A stretch of 8,993 nucleotides of DNA from Desulfovibrio sp. UBA6121 (GTDB taxonomy: Bacteria > Desulfobacterota > Desulfovibrionia > Desulfovibrionales > Desulfovibrionaceae). The notes beneath the pieces are model-generated. The model did no database searches, was not told where the DNA came from, and was given only the letters and a program-made list of their open reading frames with translations. The DNA lies in NCBI GenBank assembly GCA_002422505.1, contig DIVX01000135.1, positions 877-9,869 of the forward strand, read 5' to 3'. Position numbers and translations under genes: made by a program. Shown in pieces: positions 1 to 6,430 of the stretch; position 1 is the stretch's first letter; the number at the start of each line of letters is the position of its first letter.

Positions 1-873
1 CAGGCCGTCGTAACGGCCGCCGCCCGCCACGGCGGTTTGGGAGCCAATGGCCCCGCTGGTCACTTCAAAGGTGGTGCGCTGGTAATAGTCCAGCCCGCGC
101 ACCAGCCTGGGGTTCAGGGTGTACTTCAGGCCCGCCTTGTCCACCAGGCCCAGCACGGCGGAAAAATGGTCGCGGCAGCCGGTGCACAGGTGGTCGCCAA
201 TGGCCGGGGCATCGGCCACCAGGGCCTTGCACGCGGGCACCTTGCAGTCCAGCACGCGCAAGGGGTTGGTGCGCATGCGGCGGCGGCAGTCCTCGCACAG
301 CTTTTCATGATCAAGCGCCTCGAAATAGCTGGTGAGGGCGGCGCGGTAGTCCGGGCGGCACTCGCGGCAGCCCAGGCTGTTCAGCTCGAAGCTCAGGTCG
401 GCTATGCCCAGGGAGGACAAGAAATCCTCCAGCATGAGGATGACCTCGACATCGGCCTGGGGCTCCGGGCTGCCCAAGAGCTCGGCGTTGATTTGGTGGA
501 ACTGGCGCATGCGGCCCTTTTGCGGCCGCTCGTAGCGGAACATGGGGCCGAAGGTGTACAGGCGCGTGGCCCGGCCGGGCTCAATGCTCCCGGCCTCGAT
601 GGCGGCGCGCAGCACGCCCGCCGTGGCCTCCGGGCGCAAGGTCAGGGAGCGGTCGCCGCGGTCGGTGAAGGTGTACATCTCCTTGCCCACCACGTCCGTG
701 TCCTCGCCAATGCCTTTGGCGAACAGCTCGGTGCGCTCCAGCACGGGCGTGCGCAGCTCGCCGAAGCCGAAACGCCCGAAAACGTCCCTGGCCTGAGCCT
801 CCATATGGGTGAAGGCGCGGGCGTCTTCAGGGAACAGATCGGCGAAGCCCTTGATTTTTTGGATGGCGCTCAT
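1..873 (-). CDS. hisS: Histidyl-tRNA synthetase, N-terminal 291 residues (3' end outside window)
   Basis: This cytoplasmic class II aminoacyl-tRNA synthetase charges tRNA-His with histidine using ATP. Reading the reverse complement from ATG at 873 gives an uninterrupted frame to base 1. Visible signatures are class II motif 1 (about residues 42-69), motif 2 with FRYERPQKGRMRQFHQ (112-127), a Cys-rich insertion (CREC, CEDC, then CTGC), the histidine-binding motif LVRGLDYY (257-264), and AGGGRYDGL (283-291), where the window ends. Full-length bacterial HisRS is about 420 residues, so roughly 130 C-terminal residues, including motif 3 and the anticodon-binding domain, lie outside. The start is supported by alignment with the usual N-terminus (MSAIQKIKGFADLFPE) and by a promoter 38 bases upstream; the ribosome binding site is weak. 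The gene has its own promoter and appears independent of the lysR gene upstream. Identification is secure. Confidence 0.97.
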   Translation of the reverse strand, partial: MSAIQKIKGFADLFPEDARAFTHMEAQARDVFGRFGFGELRTPVLERTELFAKGIGEDTDVVGKEMYTFTDRGDRSLTLRPEATAGVLRAAIEAGSIEPGRATRLYTFGPMFRYERPQKGRMRQFHQINAELLGSPEPQADVEVILMLEDFLSSLGIADLSFELNSLGCRECRPDYRAALTSYFEALDHEKLCEDCRRRMRTNPLRVLDCKVPACKALVADAPAIGDHLCTGCRDHFSAVLGLVDKAGLKYTLNPRLVRGLDYYQRTTFEVTSGAIGSQTAVAGGGRYDGL

Positions 874-910
874 GGATTCCGTTTGGTGGTTGAGGTTCGG
901 AAAGGCGGGG

Positions 911-939
911 AATATACCCTCGCCCAAAAGTATTGTCAA
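911..939 (-). promoter_or_regulatory. Sigma70-type promoter of hisS
   Basis: On the minus strand, TTGACA (939-934) is followed by a 17-base spacer and TATATT (916-911). The -35 box is a perfect consensus and the -10 box differs at one position. Transcription would start near 904, giving a leader of about 30 bases before the hisS ATG at 873. The local A+T richness stands out against the surrounding GC-rich sequence. Confidence 0.75.
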
Positions 940-990
940 AAGCGCAAAAAGCGGCCCAAAATGAGGGGAGAGAGGACTTGCGGGGGGGGC

Positions 991-1851
991 TTACACCCGG
1001 CCTGCGGCAGGCTCCCGGTCCCGCTCGCTCAGCAGAGCCAGCAGCGCGGCAAGAGCAGAACAAGGGGGCACATCCGCCCTGCGCACCAGCTGCGTGCGAA
1101 CCCTCCCCACATGGTCGGGCACGGGCGAAAGAACAATTCCCGCGCGCCCATGGAACACCGGGCGCGGCAGCAGCGTTTGGCCCAGCCCGGCGGCCACGCA
1201 GCCCAGAATGCCCTCCAGCGTGCCCATTTCCATAATGCGGTAGGGCAGCCGCCCTTCCTCGCGCAGCCAGCCCTCAAACCGGGCCCGGTACGAGCAGCCC
1301 CGCCGGAACACCAGCAGGGCGGAGGACACGTCCGCCCCCTCGGCCCGGGCCAGCACCAGCTCCTCGTCAAACACCGGGCTGGCCGCAAGCTCCGCATGCT
1401 CCACCGGGCCATCCACCAGCGCGGCCTCCAGCCTGTGCGCCAGCACCTGCTCCAGCAGTTCGTGGGTGGTTCCCGTGGTCACGTGCAGCGCCACGCCCGG
1501 ATGCCGCTGGCAATAGCGCGCCAGAATGTCCGGCAGGCGCAGGGCCGCCGTTGTTTCCATGGACCCCAGGCGCAGCGGCCCGGCGGGACCGTCAGTCTCG
1601 CGCACGCTGCGCTCGGCCAACTCCGCCAGCGCCAAAAGCCGCTCGGCATGCTCCAGCAACACGCGCCCCTGCGGACTCAGGCTCACCCCGCGCCCCCGGC
1701 GGTGCAGCAGGCTTACGCCCAGCTGGTCTTCCAGGCCGCGCACGCGCGCCGTTACGTTGGACTGCACGTAGTGCAGCCGTAGCGCCGCACGGGAGATGCT
1801 TTCTTCCTGGGCCACGGCGGCGAAGATGCGCAGGTCGTTTAGATTCAGCAT
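991..1851 (-). CDS. LysR-family transcriptional regulator
   Basis: A 286-residue LysR-type regulator. An N-terminal winged helix-turn-helix covers about residues 1-60 (LNDLRIFAAVAQEESISRAA, then QSNVTARVRGLEDQLG as recognition region, then LLHRRGRGVSLSPQGRVLL). The coinducer-binding domain follows from about residue 90 (GPLRLGSMETTAALRLPDIL) and includes the typical GTLEGILGCVAAGLGQTLLP segment. The length is near the usual 300, with a short C-terminus. The gene is divergent from the MFS transporter, with 78 bases between the two chosen starts, the classic arrangement of a LysR regulator and its target; LysR proteins usually repress themselves and activate the divergent gene when an effector is bound. 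The start is the ATG at 1851; its ribosome binding site is weak, but the N-terminus matches the family. The effector cannot be told from sequence. Confidence 0.93.
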   Translation of the reverse strand: MLNLNDLRIFAAVAQEESISRAALRLHYVQSNVTARVRGLEDQLGVSLLHRRGRGVSLSPQGRVLLEHAERLLALAELAERSVRETDGPAGPLRLGSMETTAALRLPDILARYCQRHPGVALHVTTGTTHELLEQVLAHRLEAALVDGPVEHAELAASPVFDEELVLARAEGADVSSALLVFRRGCSYRARFEGWLREEGRLPYRIMEMGTLEGILGCVAAGLGQTLLPRPVFHGRAGIVLSPVPDHVGRVRTQLVRRADVPPCSALAALLALLSERDREPAAGRV

Positions 1852-1879
1852 TTAAAATGATGTCTGCCATCAGTTCAAT

Positions 1880-1900
1880 TCATTTGCAATGATTTATTGC
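1880..1900. promoter_or_regulatory. Putative LysR operator in the lysR-MFS divergent gap
   Basis: The 78-base A+T-rich gap between the divergent starts holds two overlapping inverted repeats. TCATT-TGC-AATGA (1880-1892) is a perfect 13-base palindrome that fits the LysR T-N11-A rule. GCAAT-gattt-ATTGC (1886-1900) overlaps it. This is the expected place for the regulator to bind and control both genes. I could not pick a convincing -35/-10 pair for either direction. Confidence 0.5.
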
Positions 1901-1918
1901 CCACGCTAGCGTTCCGGC

Positions 1919-1924
1919 AGGAGG
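1919..1924 (+). promoter_or_regulatory. Ribosome binding site deciding the MFS start
   Basis: AGGAGG lies five bases before the ATG at 1930. It favours that ATG over the in-frame TTG at 1897 (which would add 11 residues that do not resemble the family) and over a later in-frame ATG at residue 8. Confidence 0.7.
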
Positions 1925-1929
1925 CGCAC

Positions 1930-3099
1930 ATGCGGCACGCGCAAGAGGACATGACCCGGGCCCGGCAGGCCCTGCTGGGCGGAGTGCTGGGACTGGCCGT
2001 GGCCATGGGAGTCGGACGTTTCGCCTTCACGCCCATTCTGCCGGGAATGATGCGCCAAGCCGGGCTGGACGCTCTCCAGGCGGGCAACCTGGCCTTCTGG
2101 AACTCCCTGGGGTACCTGATCGGGGCGCTTGCGCTCATGCTGCTGCCTGGCCTGGCCCGGGCGCGCGGCTTCTATGCGCTTTCGCTGGCTGCAAGCTGCG
2201 CCGCCACCCTGGCCATGGGGCTCACGGAGCGGCCCTGGGCCTGGGGCGAGCTTCGCCTGGCGGGCGGCATTGCCAGCGCTGCGGCCTTTGTGTGCATCAG
2301 CGCCCGCGCCCTGCCGCTGGTCAGCGCCTGCTGGTCGCCCCGGCGCGCACCGCTGGTGTTTGGCGGCGTGGGCCTGGGCATTGCCTTCACCGGAGCCGCC
2401 ACCCCCGCGCTTATGGACCTGGCGGGATGGCAGGGAGCCTGGATCGGCCTGGGCCTGGCCAGCGCGGTGCTGGCCCTGGGCAGCCTTTGGCTTATGCCCG
2501 CCCCGCTTCCCCCCGCGCCCAAGCACCAGCCCAGCGGCTACGCGCCCGCGCCCGCGCAGGGGCACAAGCTGCTTGTGGCGGCCTACTTTCTGGAAGGACT
2601 CGGCTACATCGCCACCGCCACCTTCCTGGTGGCCATGCTGAGCGGCAGCCCTGCGCTGGCTCCCTTCGCCGATGCGAGCTGGATGGTGGTGGGACTCTGC
2701 GCCGGGCCCTCGGCCTGGTTCTGGCAGCGCCTGGCGGAGGGCCTGGGCTGGCGCAAAAGCCTGTCCCTGGCCTACGCAGTGCAGGCCGCAGGCATCGCCG
2801 CCAGCACGCTGGCCCAGGGCCCGGCCGGAGTGCTGCTTTCCGCTGCGGCCTTCGGCGGCACGTTCATGGGCATCACCGCGCTCACCATGAGCGAAGGCTC
2901 GCGCCGGGCCGGAACCCTGCAAACCAGGTTGGCGGCCATCCTCACCACCGCCTTCGCCCTGGGCCAAATGCTCGGCCCGCCCTGCGCCGGGTTGCTGGCC
3001 CAGCAGGAACACGGCTTCACCCCCGCCATGACCGCCGCCGCCGTTGTGGTGCTGCTGGGCGCAGCGCTCACCTGGCTCGACAAGGACACGCGGCTTTGA
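1930..3099 (+). CDS. MFS transporter, YbfB/YjiJ type
   Basis: A 389-residue inner-membrane protein of the major facilitator superfamily. It is almost wholly hydrophobic, with alternating membrane segments consistent with 12 helices and a more polar central loop (about residues 185-210, rich in Pro, Ala, Lys and His). The first helix contains GVGRFAFTPILPGM (about 27-40), the hallmark of the YbfB/YjiJ subgroup. Other typical features are the GNLAFWNSLGYLIGAL segment near helix 2 and the TRLAAILTTAFALGQMLGPPCAGLL segment late in the protein. YbfB/YjiJ proteins are often found beside a LysR regulator, as here, but their substrates are generally not known; a small organic compound is a reasonable guess. 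The tautomerase gene begins 26 bases downstream and is probably co-transcribed. The start at 1930 is chosen on its strong AGGAGG site. Confidence 0.9.
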   Translation: MRHAQEDMTRARQALLGGVLGLAVAMGVGRFAFTPILPGMMRQAGLDALQAGNLAFWNSLGYLIGALALMLLPGLARARGFYALSLAASCAATLAMGLTERPWAWGELRLAGGIASAAAFVCISARALPLVSACWSPRRAPLVFGGVGLGIAFTGAATPALMDLAGWQGAWIGLGLASAVLALGSLWLMPAPLPPAPKHQPSGYAPAPAQGHKLLVAAYFLEGLGYIATATFLVAMLSGSPALAPFADASWMVVGLCAGPSAWFWQRLAEGLGWRKSLSLAYAVQAAGIAASTLAQGPAGVLLSAAAFGGTFMGITALTMSEGSRRAGTLQTRLAAILTTAFALGQMLGPPCAGLLAQQEHGFTPAMTAAAVVVLLGAALTWLDKDTRL

Positions 3100-3125
3100 G
3101 AACATCCCCAAAACAGGAGGAACCC

Positions 3126-3329
3126 ATGCCTTACGTCAACATCAAGATTACCCGCGAGGGCGCCACGCCAGAGCAGAAGGCCCAGCTCATCAAGGGCGTT
3201 ACCGAGCTGCTGCGCGACACCCTGGGCAAGAACCCGGCCACCACGGTGGTGGTCATCGATGAAGTGGATACGGACAACTGGGGCATCGGCGGCGAGTCCG
3301 TCACCGTGCGGCGCAAGGCCGGAAGATAG
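3126..3329 (+). CDS. 4-oxalocrotonate tautomerase family protein
   Basis: A 67-residue protein of the tautomerase (4-OT) superfamily. These are small proteins that assemble into oligomers and use the N-terminal proline, exposed after removal of Met, as a catalytic base or nucleophile. The sequence begins M-P-Y-V-N-I-K-I and carries the family segments TPEQKAQLIKGVTELL (about 14-29) and DEVDTDNWGIGGE (about 46-58); the WGIGGE piece matches FGIGGE of classical 4-OT. AGGAGG with a six-base gap precedes the ATG. Against Pseudomonas 4-OT, my alignment by eye puts Val where the catalytic Arg39 should be (ATTVVVIDE against TSVRVIITE), so classical 4-oxalocrotonate activity is doubtful. It lies 26 bases after the MFS gene and shares its likely LysR control, suggesting action on the transported compound or its breakdown product. 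It ends 21 bases before the convergent ribokinase-like gene; no terminator is evident between them. Confidence 0.9.
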   Translation: MPYVNIKITREGATPEQKAQLIKGVTELLRDTLGKNPATTVVVIDEVDTDNWGIGGESVTVRRKAGR

Positions 3330-3350
3330 GCGAAAGCGCGAAAAGACGGG

Positions 3351-4241
3351 CTATTGCGCCAGGGCCAGGCGCAGGGCCTCGGGGATGTGGGGCACCAGCG
3401 CGCCCACGGGCGTGGCGGGCGTGGGCTGCGCCAGCTGGCCCAGCAGCCTGTTGGCCCGCGCGGCCTGGGCGCAGGCCTGGGGCAGGGGCCGCCCGGCCAT
3501 GAGCAGCGCCGTAACCATGCCGGTGAGCGTATCGCCCGTGCCGCCTATGGCCTCCATGGCCGGGGTCTGCGGGCCTTCCACCTGCGCCAGCACCGCGCCC
3601 CTCAGCACCACCAGATCGCTGCGGCCCTTGACCAGCAAATGCTGGGCCGCGCCGCCGGTATCCCAGGCCCGGCGCGCCAGCTGGGCCGCGTCCTGCCCGG
3701 TCCCGGTCAAAAACCCGCGCGTGTAGAAGGGGTGCGGGGCCAGTTCGTCGGCCAGAAAGGCCAATTCGCCCGCGTCCGGGGTGAACAGGTCATACTCGCG
3801 CGCCTGCCCGCTCATCTTGGCCGCGTACATGAAGCCTGCATCGGCCACCAGCAGGGGACGCTGCGGCAGGGCCAGGGCGGCCAGCAGCACGCGGTCGTGC
3901 CCGGCCAGGTCCGGGAACAGGTAATGAAAGGTCAGCCCGCGCGGGGCCGCATTCTCGTCAGCCCCCTTGGCCGCGTCCGCCAGCTCGGCCGCCAGCAGGC
4001 GATAGGCCTCGGCGCTGCCCGCGCCGCGCCCGGCGTCTCCCGCCAGCAGGGCCTGAGGCGCAGGCGCGCCCAGGGCCGCGCAGGCCGCGCAGGTGGCGGC
4101 AAGCAGCGCGGGCGTGCCGCGCCGTACGGGCACGAAAACATCATCCACCGCCAGGCCCGCCGCATCCAGCGCACACGCGCCGCGCACCAGGCCGAAGCCG
4201 TCGTCCGGCACGGTGCCGATAATCAGCCAGGGCCCGCTCAC
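3351..4241 (-). CDS. Ribokinase-fold protein, NAD(P)H-hydrate dehydratase (YjeF C-domain)-like
   Basis: A 296-residue soluble protein of the ribokinase-like superfamily. The C-terminal half resembles ADP/ATP-dependent NAD(P)H-hydrate dehydratases: PLLVADAGFMY (nucleotide-fold strand), DLFTPDAGELAFLADE (matching the TPHPGE segment), HLLVKGRSDLVV, and GGTGDTLTGM (233-242), where Asp237 would be the catalytic base of the anion-hole motif. The N-terminal third (TVPDDGFGLVRGACALDAAGLAVDDVFVPV) is less like that family, and there is no YjeF epimerase domain. The start is GTG at 4241, which overlaps the TGA of the upstream DUF3343 gene (GTGA) and has GGAG seven bases before it. The frame stays open upstream to 4481, but that stretch lies inside the DUF3343 gene and is not credible. 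As last gene of the yedE operon it probably serves selenium or cofactor maturation; a metabolite-repair role or kinase activity on an unknown substrate are both possible. The fold is fairly certain, the substrate unknown. Confidence 0.85.
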   Translation of the reverse strand: MSGPWLIIGTVPDDGFGLVRGACALDAAGLAVDDVFVPVRRGTPALLAATCAACAALGAPAPQALLAGDAGRGAGSAEAYRLLAAELADAAKGADENAAPRGLTFHYLFPDLAGHDRVLLAALALPQRPLLVADAGFMYAAKMSGQAREYDLFTPDAGELAFLADELAPHPFYTRGFLTGTGQDAAQLARRAWDTGGAAQHLLVKGRSDLVVLRGAVLAQVEGPQTPAMEAIGGTGDTLTGMVTALLMAGRPLPQACAQAARANRLLGQLAQPTPATPVGALVPHIPEALRLALAQ

Positions 4242-4813
4242 AAGGCGGCTCCGCCCGGCCCGGGCAACTGGCGCTGGGCCTCGCGGAAGGCCAGTTCCAG
4301 GGCGTAGGAGCACAGCGTCTGCCCGCGCTCCAGCGGGGCCGGGGCCTCGTCGAGGGTGCGCCCCACCATGAGCTCCGCCAGGGCGGGCACATCCGGGCAG
4401 CCCCCGCCGGAAATATTCACAATGACGCGGCTCGCCTTGTCCACGGTGAGCTTCATGTTGGCCGCGCGCACCATGAGCCATTGGCCGAAGTCCACGCTTT
4501 GGAACAGCGACACGGGCTCCAGCATGCCCGCGCGCACCGGGGCTGCGGCCAGGGGCGCAAGGCCTGCGGCCTCCAGCACGCGCCGGGCCACGGGTTCGCG
4601 CATCAGCTCAAACTCCACCACCATGTCGCAGCCGGTGCGCATGTCTGGCGGGGGACCCATGACGCGCACCGCAAAGCCTGCGGCCTTGAGGGCGGCCTCG
4701 GCGCGGATGACCTCCGCCGTATGGGCGAAGGCCATGACCCCGCGCGCGGAGGCGGGATCATGGCCGCTTGTTTCGGCAGGGGCCTTGCGGCCCAGTCCAA
4801 AGGGCAACCTCAC
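4238..4813 (-). CDS. DUF3343 (putative Se/S carrier-like) protein with extra C-terminal domain
   Basis: A 191-residue soluble protein. Residues about 26-85 match the DUF3343 pattern: a strand, then FAHTAEVIRAEAALKAAGF, then PPPDMRTGCDMVVEFE with a conserved Cys (Cys62), the suspected Se/S-binding residue of this family. DUF3343 proteins are usually only 80-100 residues; here a further 100 residues follow (about 97-191), with NISGGGCPDVP (Cys139), a Cys168 in GQTLCSYALELAF, and no domain I recognise. Residues 1-25 are a low-complexity lead-in. The start is GTG at 4813, overlapping the TGA of the TusA-like gene (GTGA); its ribosome binding site is poor, so translation is probably coupled. The stop overlaps the next start in the same way. 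Context with YedE and a TusA-like protein supports a role in selenium or sulfur carriage. The function of the C-terminal half is unknown. Confidence 0.82.
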   Translation of the reverse strand: MRLPFGLGRKAPAETSGHDPASARGVMAFAHTAEVIRAEAALKAAGFAVRVMGPPPDMRTGCDMVVEFELMREPVARRVLEAAGLAPLAAAPVRAGMLEPVSLFQSVDFGQWLMVRAANMKLTVDKASRVIVNISGGGCPDVPALAELMVGRTLDEAPAPLERGQTLCSYALELAFREAQRQLPGPGGAAL

Positions 4814-5037
4814 GGCTTTTCAAACACCATGCGCACCGCGCCCTTGTCATCGGATGAGGAGACCAGCCGCCAGCCCTTGGCCTTGGCGGCGCGGCCCACG
4901 TTTTCCGGGCTGGCGCCGCAATCGGTGAGCACCTCGATGCGCCCGGAGGCCATGGCGTCCATTTCATCGCCCGCAACAAGCACGGGCTGCGGGCAGGAAA
5001 GCCCGCGCGCGTCCACAATCTTCGTGTTCTCGGCCAT
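4810..5037 (-). CDS. TusA/YedF-like sulfur (selenium) carrier protein
   Basis: A 75-residue TusA-family protein (SirA/YedF fold). It has the defining N-terminal motif VDARGLSCPQPV (about 8-19), in which the Cys of CPQP carries persulfide sulfur or selenium, and the expected second half (IEVLTDCGASPENVGRAAKAKGW), with a second Cys in TDCG. The family relays sulfur between a desulfurase and acceptors; members linked to YedE are proposed to act in selenium metabolism. The start is the ATG at 5037, with GGAGG eight bases before it. The gene begins 12 bases after the yedE stop, and its TGA overlaps the GTG of the DUF3343 gene. It lacks the C-terminal DsrE-like domain found in full-length YedF, so it is a stand-alone carrier. 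I am sure of the family; selenium rather than sulfur is inferred from context. Confidence 0.92.
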   Translation of the reverse strand: MAENTKIVDARGLSCPQPVLVAGDEMDAMASGRIEVLTDCGASPENVGRAAKAKGWRLVSSSDDKGAVRMVFEKP

Positions 5038-5049
5038 TGTGCCGCCCTC

Positions 5050-6132
5050 CTACGCCTTCTTGAGGTTCATGAAGCCAACCAGCAGGCAGAAGCCCAGCGC
5101 CGCAAAGGTGGCGGCCATGCCGTTGGGGCCAAGCCCGGCGGGCGAGCTGGCCCAGCCGAAGTTGTGCGCAAAGCCCGCGCCCACCAGCATGCCCAGCACA
5201 AACACGGCGGAGTCGCCGTCGCCCTCGCCCGCCAGGATGAGCTGACGGCCAGGGCAGCCGCCCGCCAGGGCGAAGGCCAGGCCGGAAACGGCCATGCCCA
5301 GGAAGTTCCACAACCCGGCGGTATGCGCCACGGGCTGGCCCTCAAAGCCGGGGTGGAACTGGCCCAGCAGCAGGTTGGCCGCAAAGGCCACCAGCAAAAA
5401 GGCCAGCACCCCGCTGAACAGGTGCGCTTGGCGGAACAGGAACAGGTCGCGCAGGGCGCCCATGGTGCAAAAGCGGCTGCGCTGCGCCAGAACGCCGATG
5501 AGCAGGCCGCCCGCCAGGGAGATGAACAGCGGCGCGCGCGCGGCGCCCGGCCCCTTCACCGAAGACCACAGCCAGCCCAGAGTGCCAGCCTCCGCATCGG
5601 GCATAAGGAAGAAGCGCGCGGCCAGAAGCGCAGCGGCGGCAAGGGCCACAACGATGCCGCCGGACCAGGGCTGCGCCTGGGCGCGGCTTAAGGAGAACCC
5701 GGCGCGGAAGAAGCGCGTGCCCACATAAACGCCAACGGCCAGCCCGGCGATGCCGAGAATGGCGTTGCCATCGCCGCCGGCCAGGCGCAGCAGGGCGCGC
5801 CAGGGGCAGCCCAGAAACACCAGGGCTCCGGCCATGGCGCTCATGCCCAGAAAGAAGCGCGTGGCCGGGGCGGAGCCCGCGCGGGCGCGGAACTCGCCAG
5901 CCATCAGCGCCGCCAGAAGCGAGCCCAGCACAAAGCCGGGAATCTCCGGTCGCAGGTACTGCACAATGCCCGCGCGGTGCAGGCCCACCGCGCCTGCTAT
6001 GTCGCGCACGAAACAGGCCACGCAGATGCCCATGTTGGCGGGATTGCCCGCGAACTGCAGCAGCGCGGCGGCCAGCCCGATGATGCCGCCCGCCGCGAGA
6101 ATGCCGGTGCGCCCGGCGAAAACATTTGCCAT
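5050..6132 (-). CDS. yedE: YeeE/YedE family membrane protein, putative selenium transporter
   Basis: A 360-residue polytopic inner-membrane protein made of two related halves, each with several hydrophobic helices. Conserved Cys-containing motifs sit where the YeeE/YedE family has them: NMGICVACFVRD (Cys37, Cys40), FLGCPWR (Cys109), RSRFCTMGALRD (Cys222), and AGGCPGRQLILAGEGDGD (Cys293). Relatives in the YeeE branch import thiosulfate through chains of Cys residues. The YedE branch, with neighbouring TusA-like and DUF3343 genes as here, has been proposed to import a selenium compound. The start is the ATG at 6132. The GGTGGAGG upstream is unusually close to it, although the preceding G run could pair at a better distance; the hydrophobic N-terminus (AAGGIIGLAAALLQF) fits the family. 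It is first gene of the four-gene minus-strand operon and has a candidate promoter at 6166-6194. The family is certain; the selenium substrate is inferred from context. Confidence 0.92.
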   Translation of the reverse strand: MANVFAGRTGILAAGGIIGLAAALLQFAGNPANMGICVACFVRDIAGAVGLHRAGIVQYLRPEIPGFVLGSLLAALMAGEFRARAGSAPATRFFLGMSAMAGALVFLGCPWRALLRLAGGDGNAILGIAGLAVGVYVGTRFFRAGFSLSRAQAQPWSGGIVVALAAAALLAARFFLMPDAEAGTLGWLWSSVKGPGAARAPLFISLAGGLLIGVLAQRSRFCTMGALRDLFLFRQAHLFSGVLAFLLVAFAANLLLGQFHPGFEGQPVAHTAGLWNFLGMAVSGLAFALAGGCPGRQLILAGEGDGDSAVFVLGMLVGAGFAHNFGWASSPAGLGPNGMAATFAALGFCLLVGFMNLKKA

Positions 6133-6165
6133 CCTCCACCCCCCATGTGTTTACAACAACAGCAA

Positions 6166-6194
6166 ATTAAATACAAAATATCCTGCAACGACAA
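6166..6194 (-). promoter_or_regulatory. Candidate promoter of the yedE operon
   Basis: On the minus strand TTGTCG (6194-6189), a 17-base spacer and TTTAAT (6171-6166) resemble a sigma70 promoter, with 4/6 and 5/6 matches. Transcription would start near 6159, giving a leader of about 27 bases before the yedE ATG at 6132. The A+T-rich setting supports it. Confidence 0.45.
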
Positions 6195-6237
6195 GCTGCT
6201 ACCACGCCACAAGCAAAGATGCAACCGATTCGAGAAA

Positions 6238-6262
6238 TTGAAGGACTTGATATCATCTTCAA
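6238..6262. promoter_or_regulatory. Inverted repeat, possible operator
   Basis: TTGAAG (6238-6243) and CTTCAA (6257-6262) are perfect 6-base inverted arms separated by 13 bases. They lie between the candidate promoters of the two divergent operons, where a shared regulator could bind. The arms are short, so chance cannot be excluded. Confidence 0.25.
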
Positions 6263-6335
6263 GCGCGACTCTGCACGGCAGGCCAACGAAAAGCCCTTCC
6301 TGCGACGCAATCTTGAATCAGGAGGGGTTGCGGCG

Positions 6336-6364
6336 TTGAACACCGCGCCCCGGCGGCGTATGCT
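6336..6364 (+). promoter_or_regulatory. Candidate promoter of the nucleotidyltransferase operon
   Basis: TTGAAC (6336-6341), a 17-base spacer and TATGCT (6359-6364) give 4/6 matches to each sigma70 box. If used, transcription would begin near 6371 and the whole repeat array would lie inside a 5' untranslated leader of more than 300 bases. This is a moderate match in GC-rich sequence. Confidence 0.3.
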
Positions 6365-6430
6365 GCGGCCAAGGCGGCCCGGTGCGCTCGGAATTCTCCG
6401 CCCGGTCCGGCCAAACTGGCGGGTACTCCC

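Noticed and set aside
37..1782. 581-codon plus-strand open frame across hisS and lysR
   Set aside because: It is antisense to two recognised genes and spans their intergenic promoter; no domain is visible.
1906..3111. Long minus-strand open frame opposite the MFS gene
   Set aside because: Gly/Gln/His-rich shadow translation typical of antisense frames in GC-rich genes; the plus frame has clear membrane-protein character.
4242..4481. Longer start for the ribokinase-like gene (to 376 codons)
   Set aside because: The added stretch overlaps the well-supported DUF3343 gene in another frame and has Arg/Gly/Pro-rich shadow composition; the GTG at 4241 with a GTGA junction is far better.
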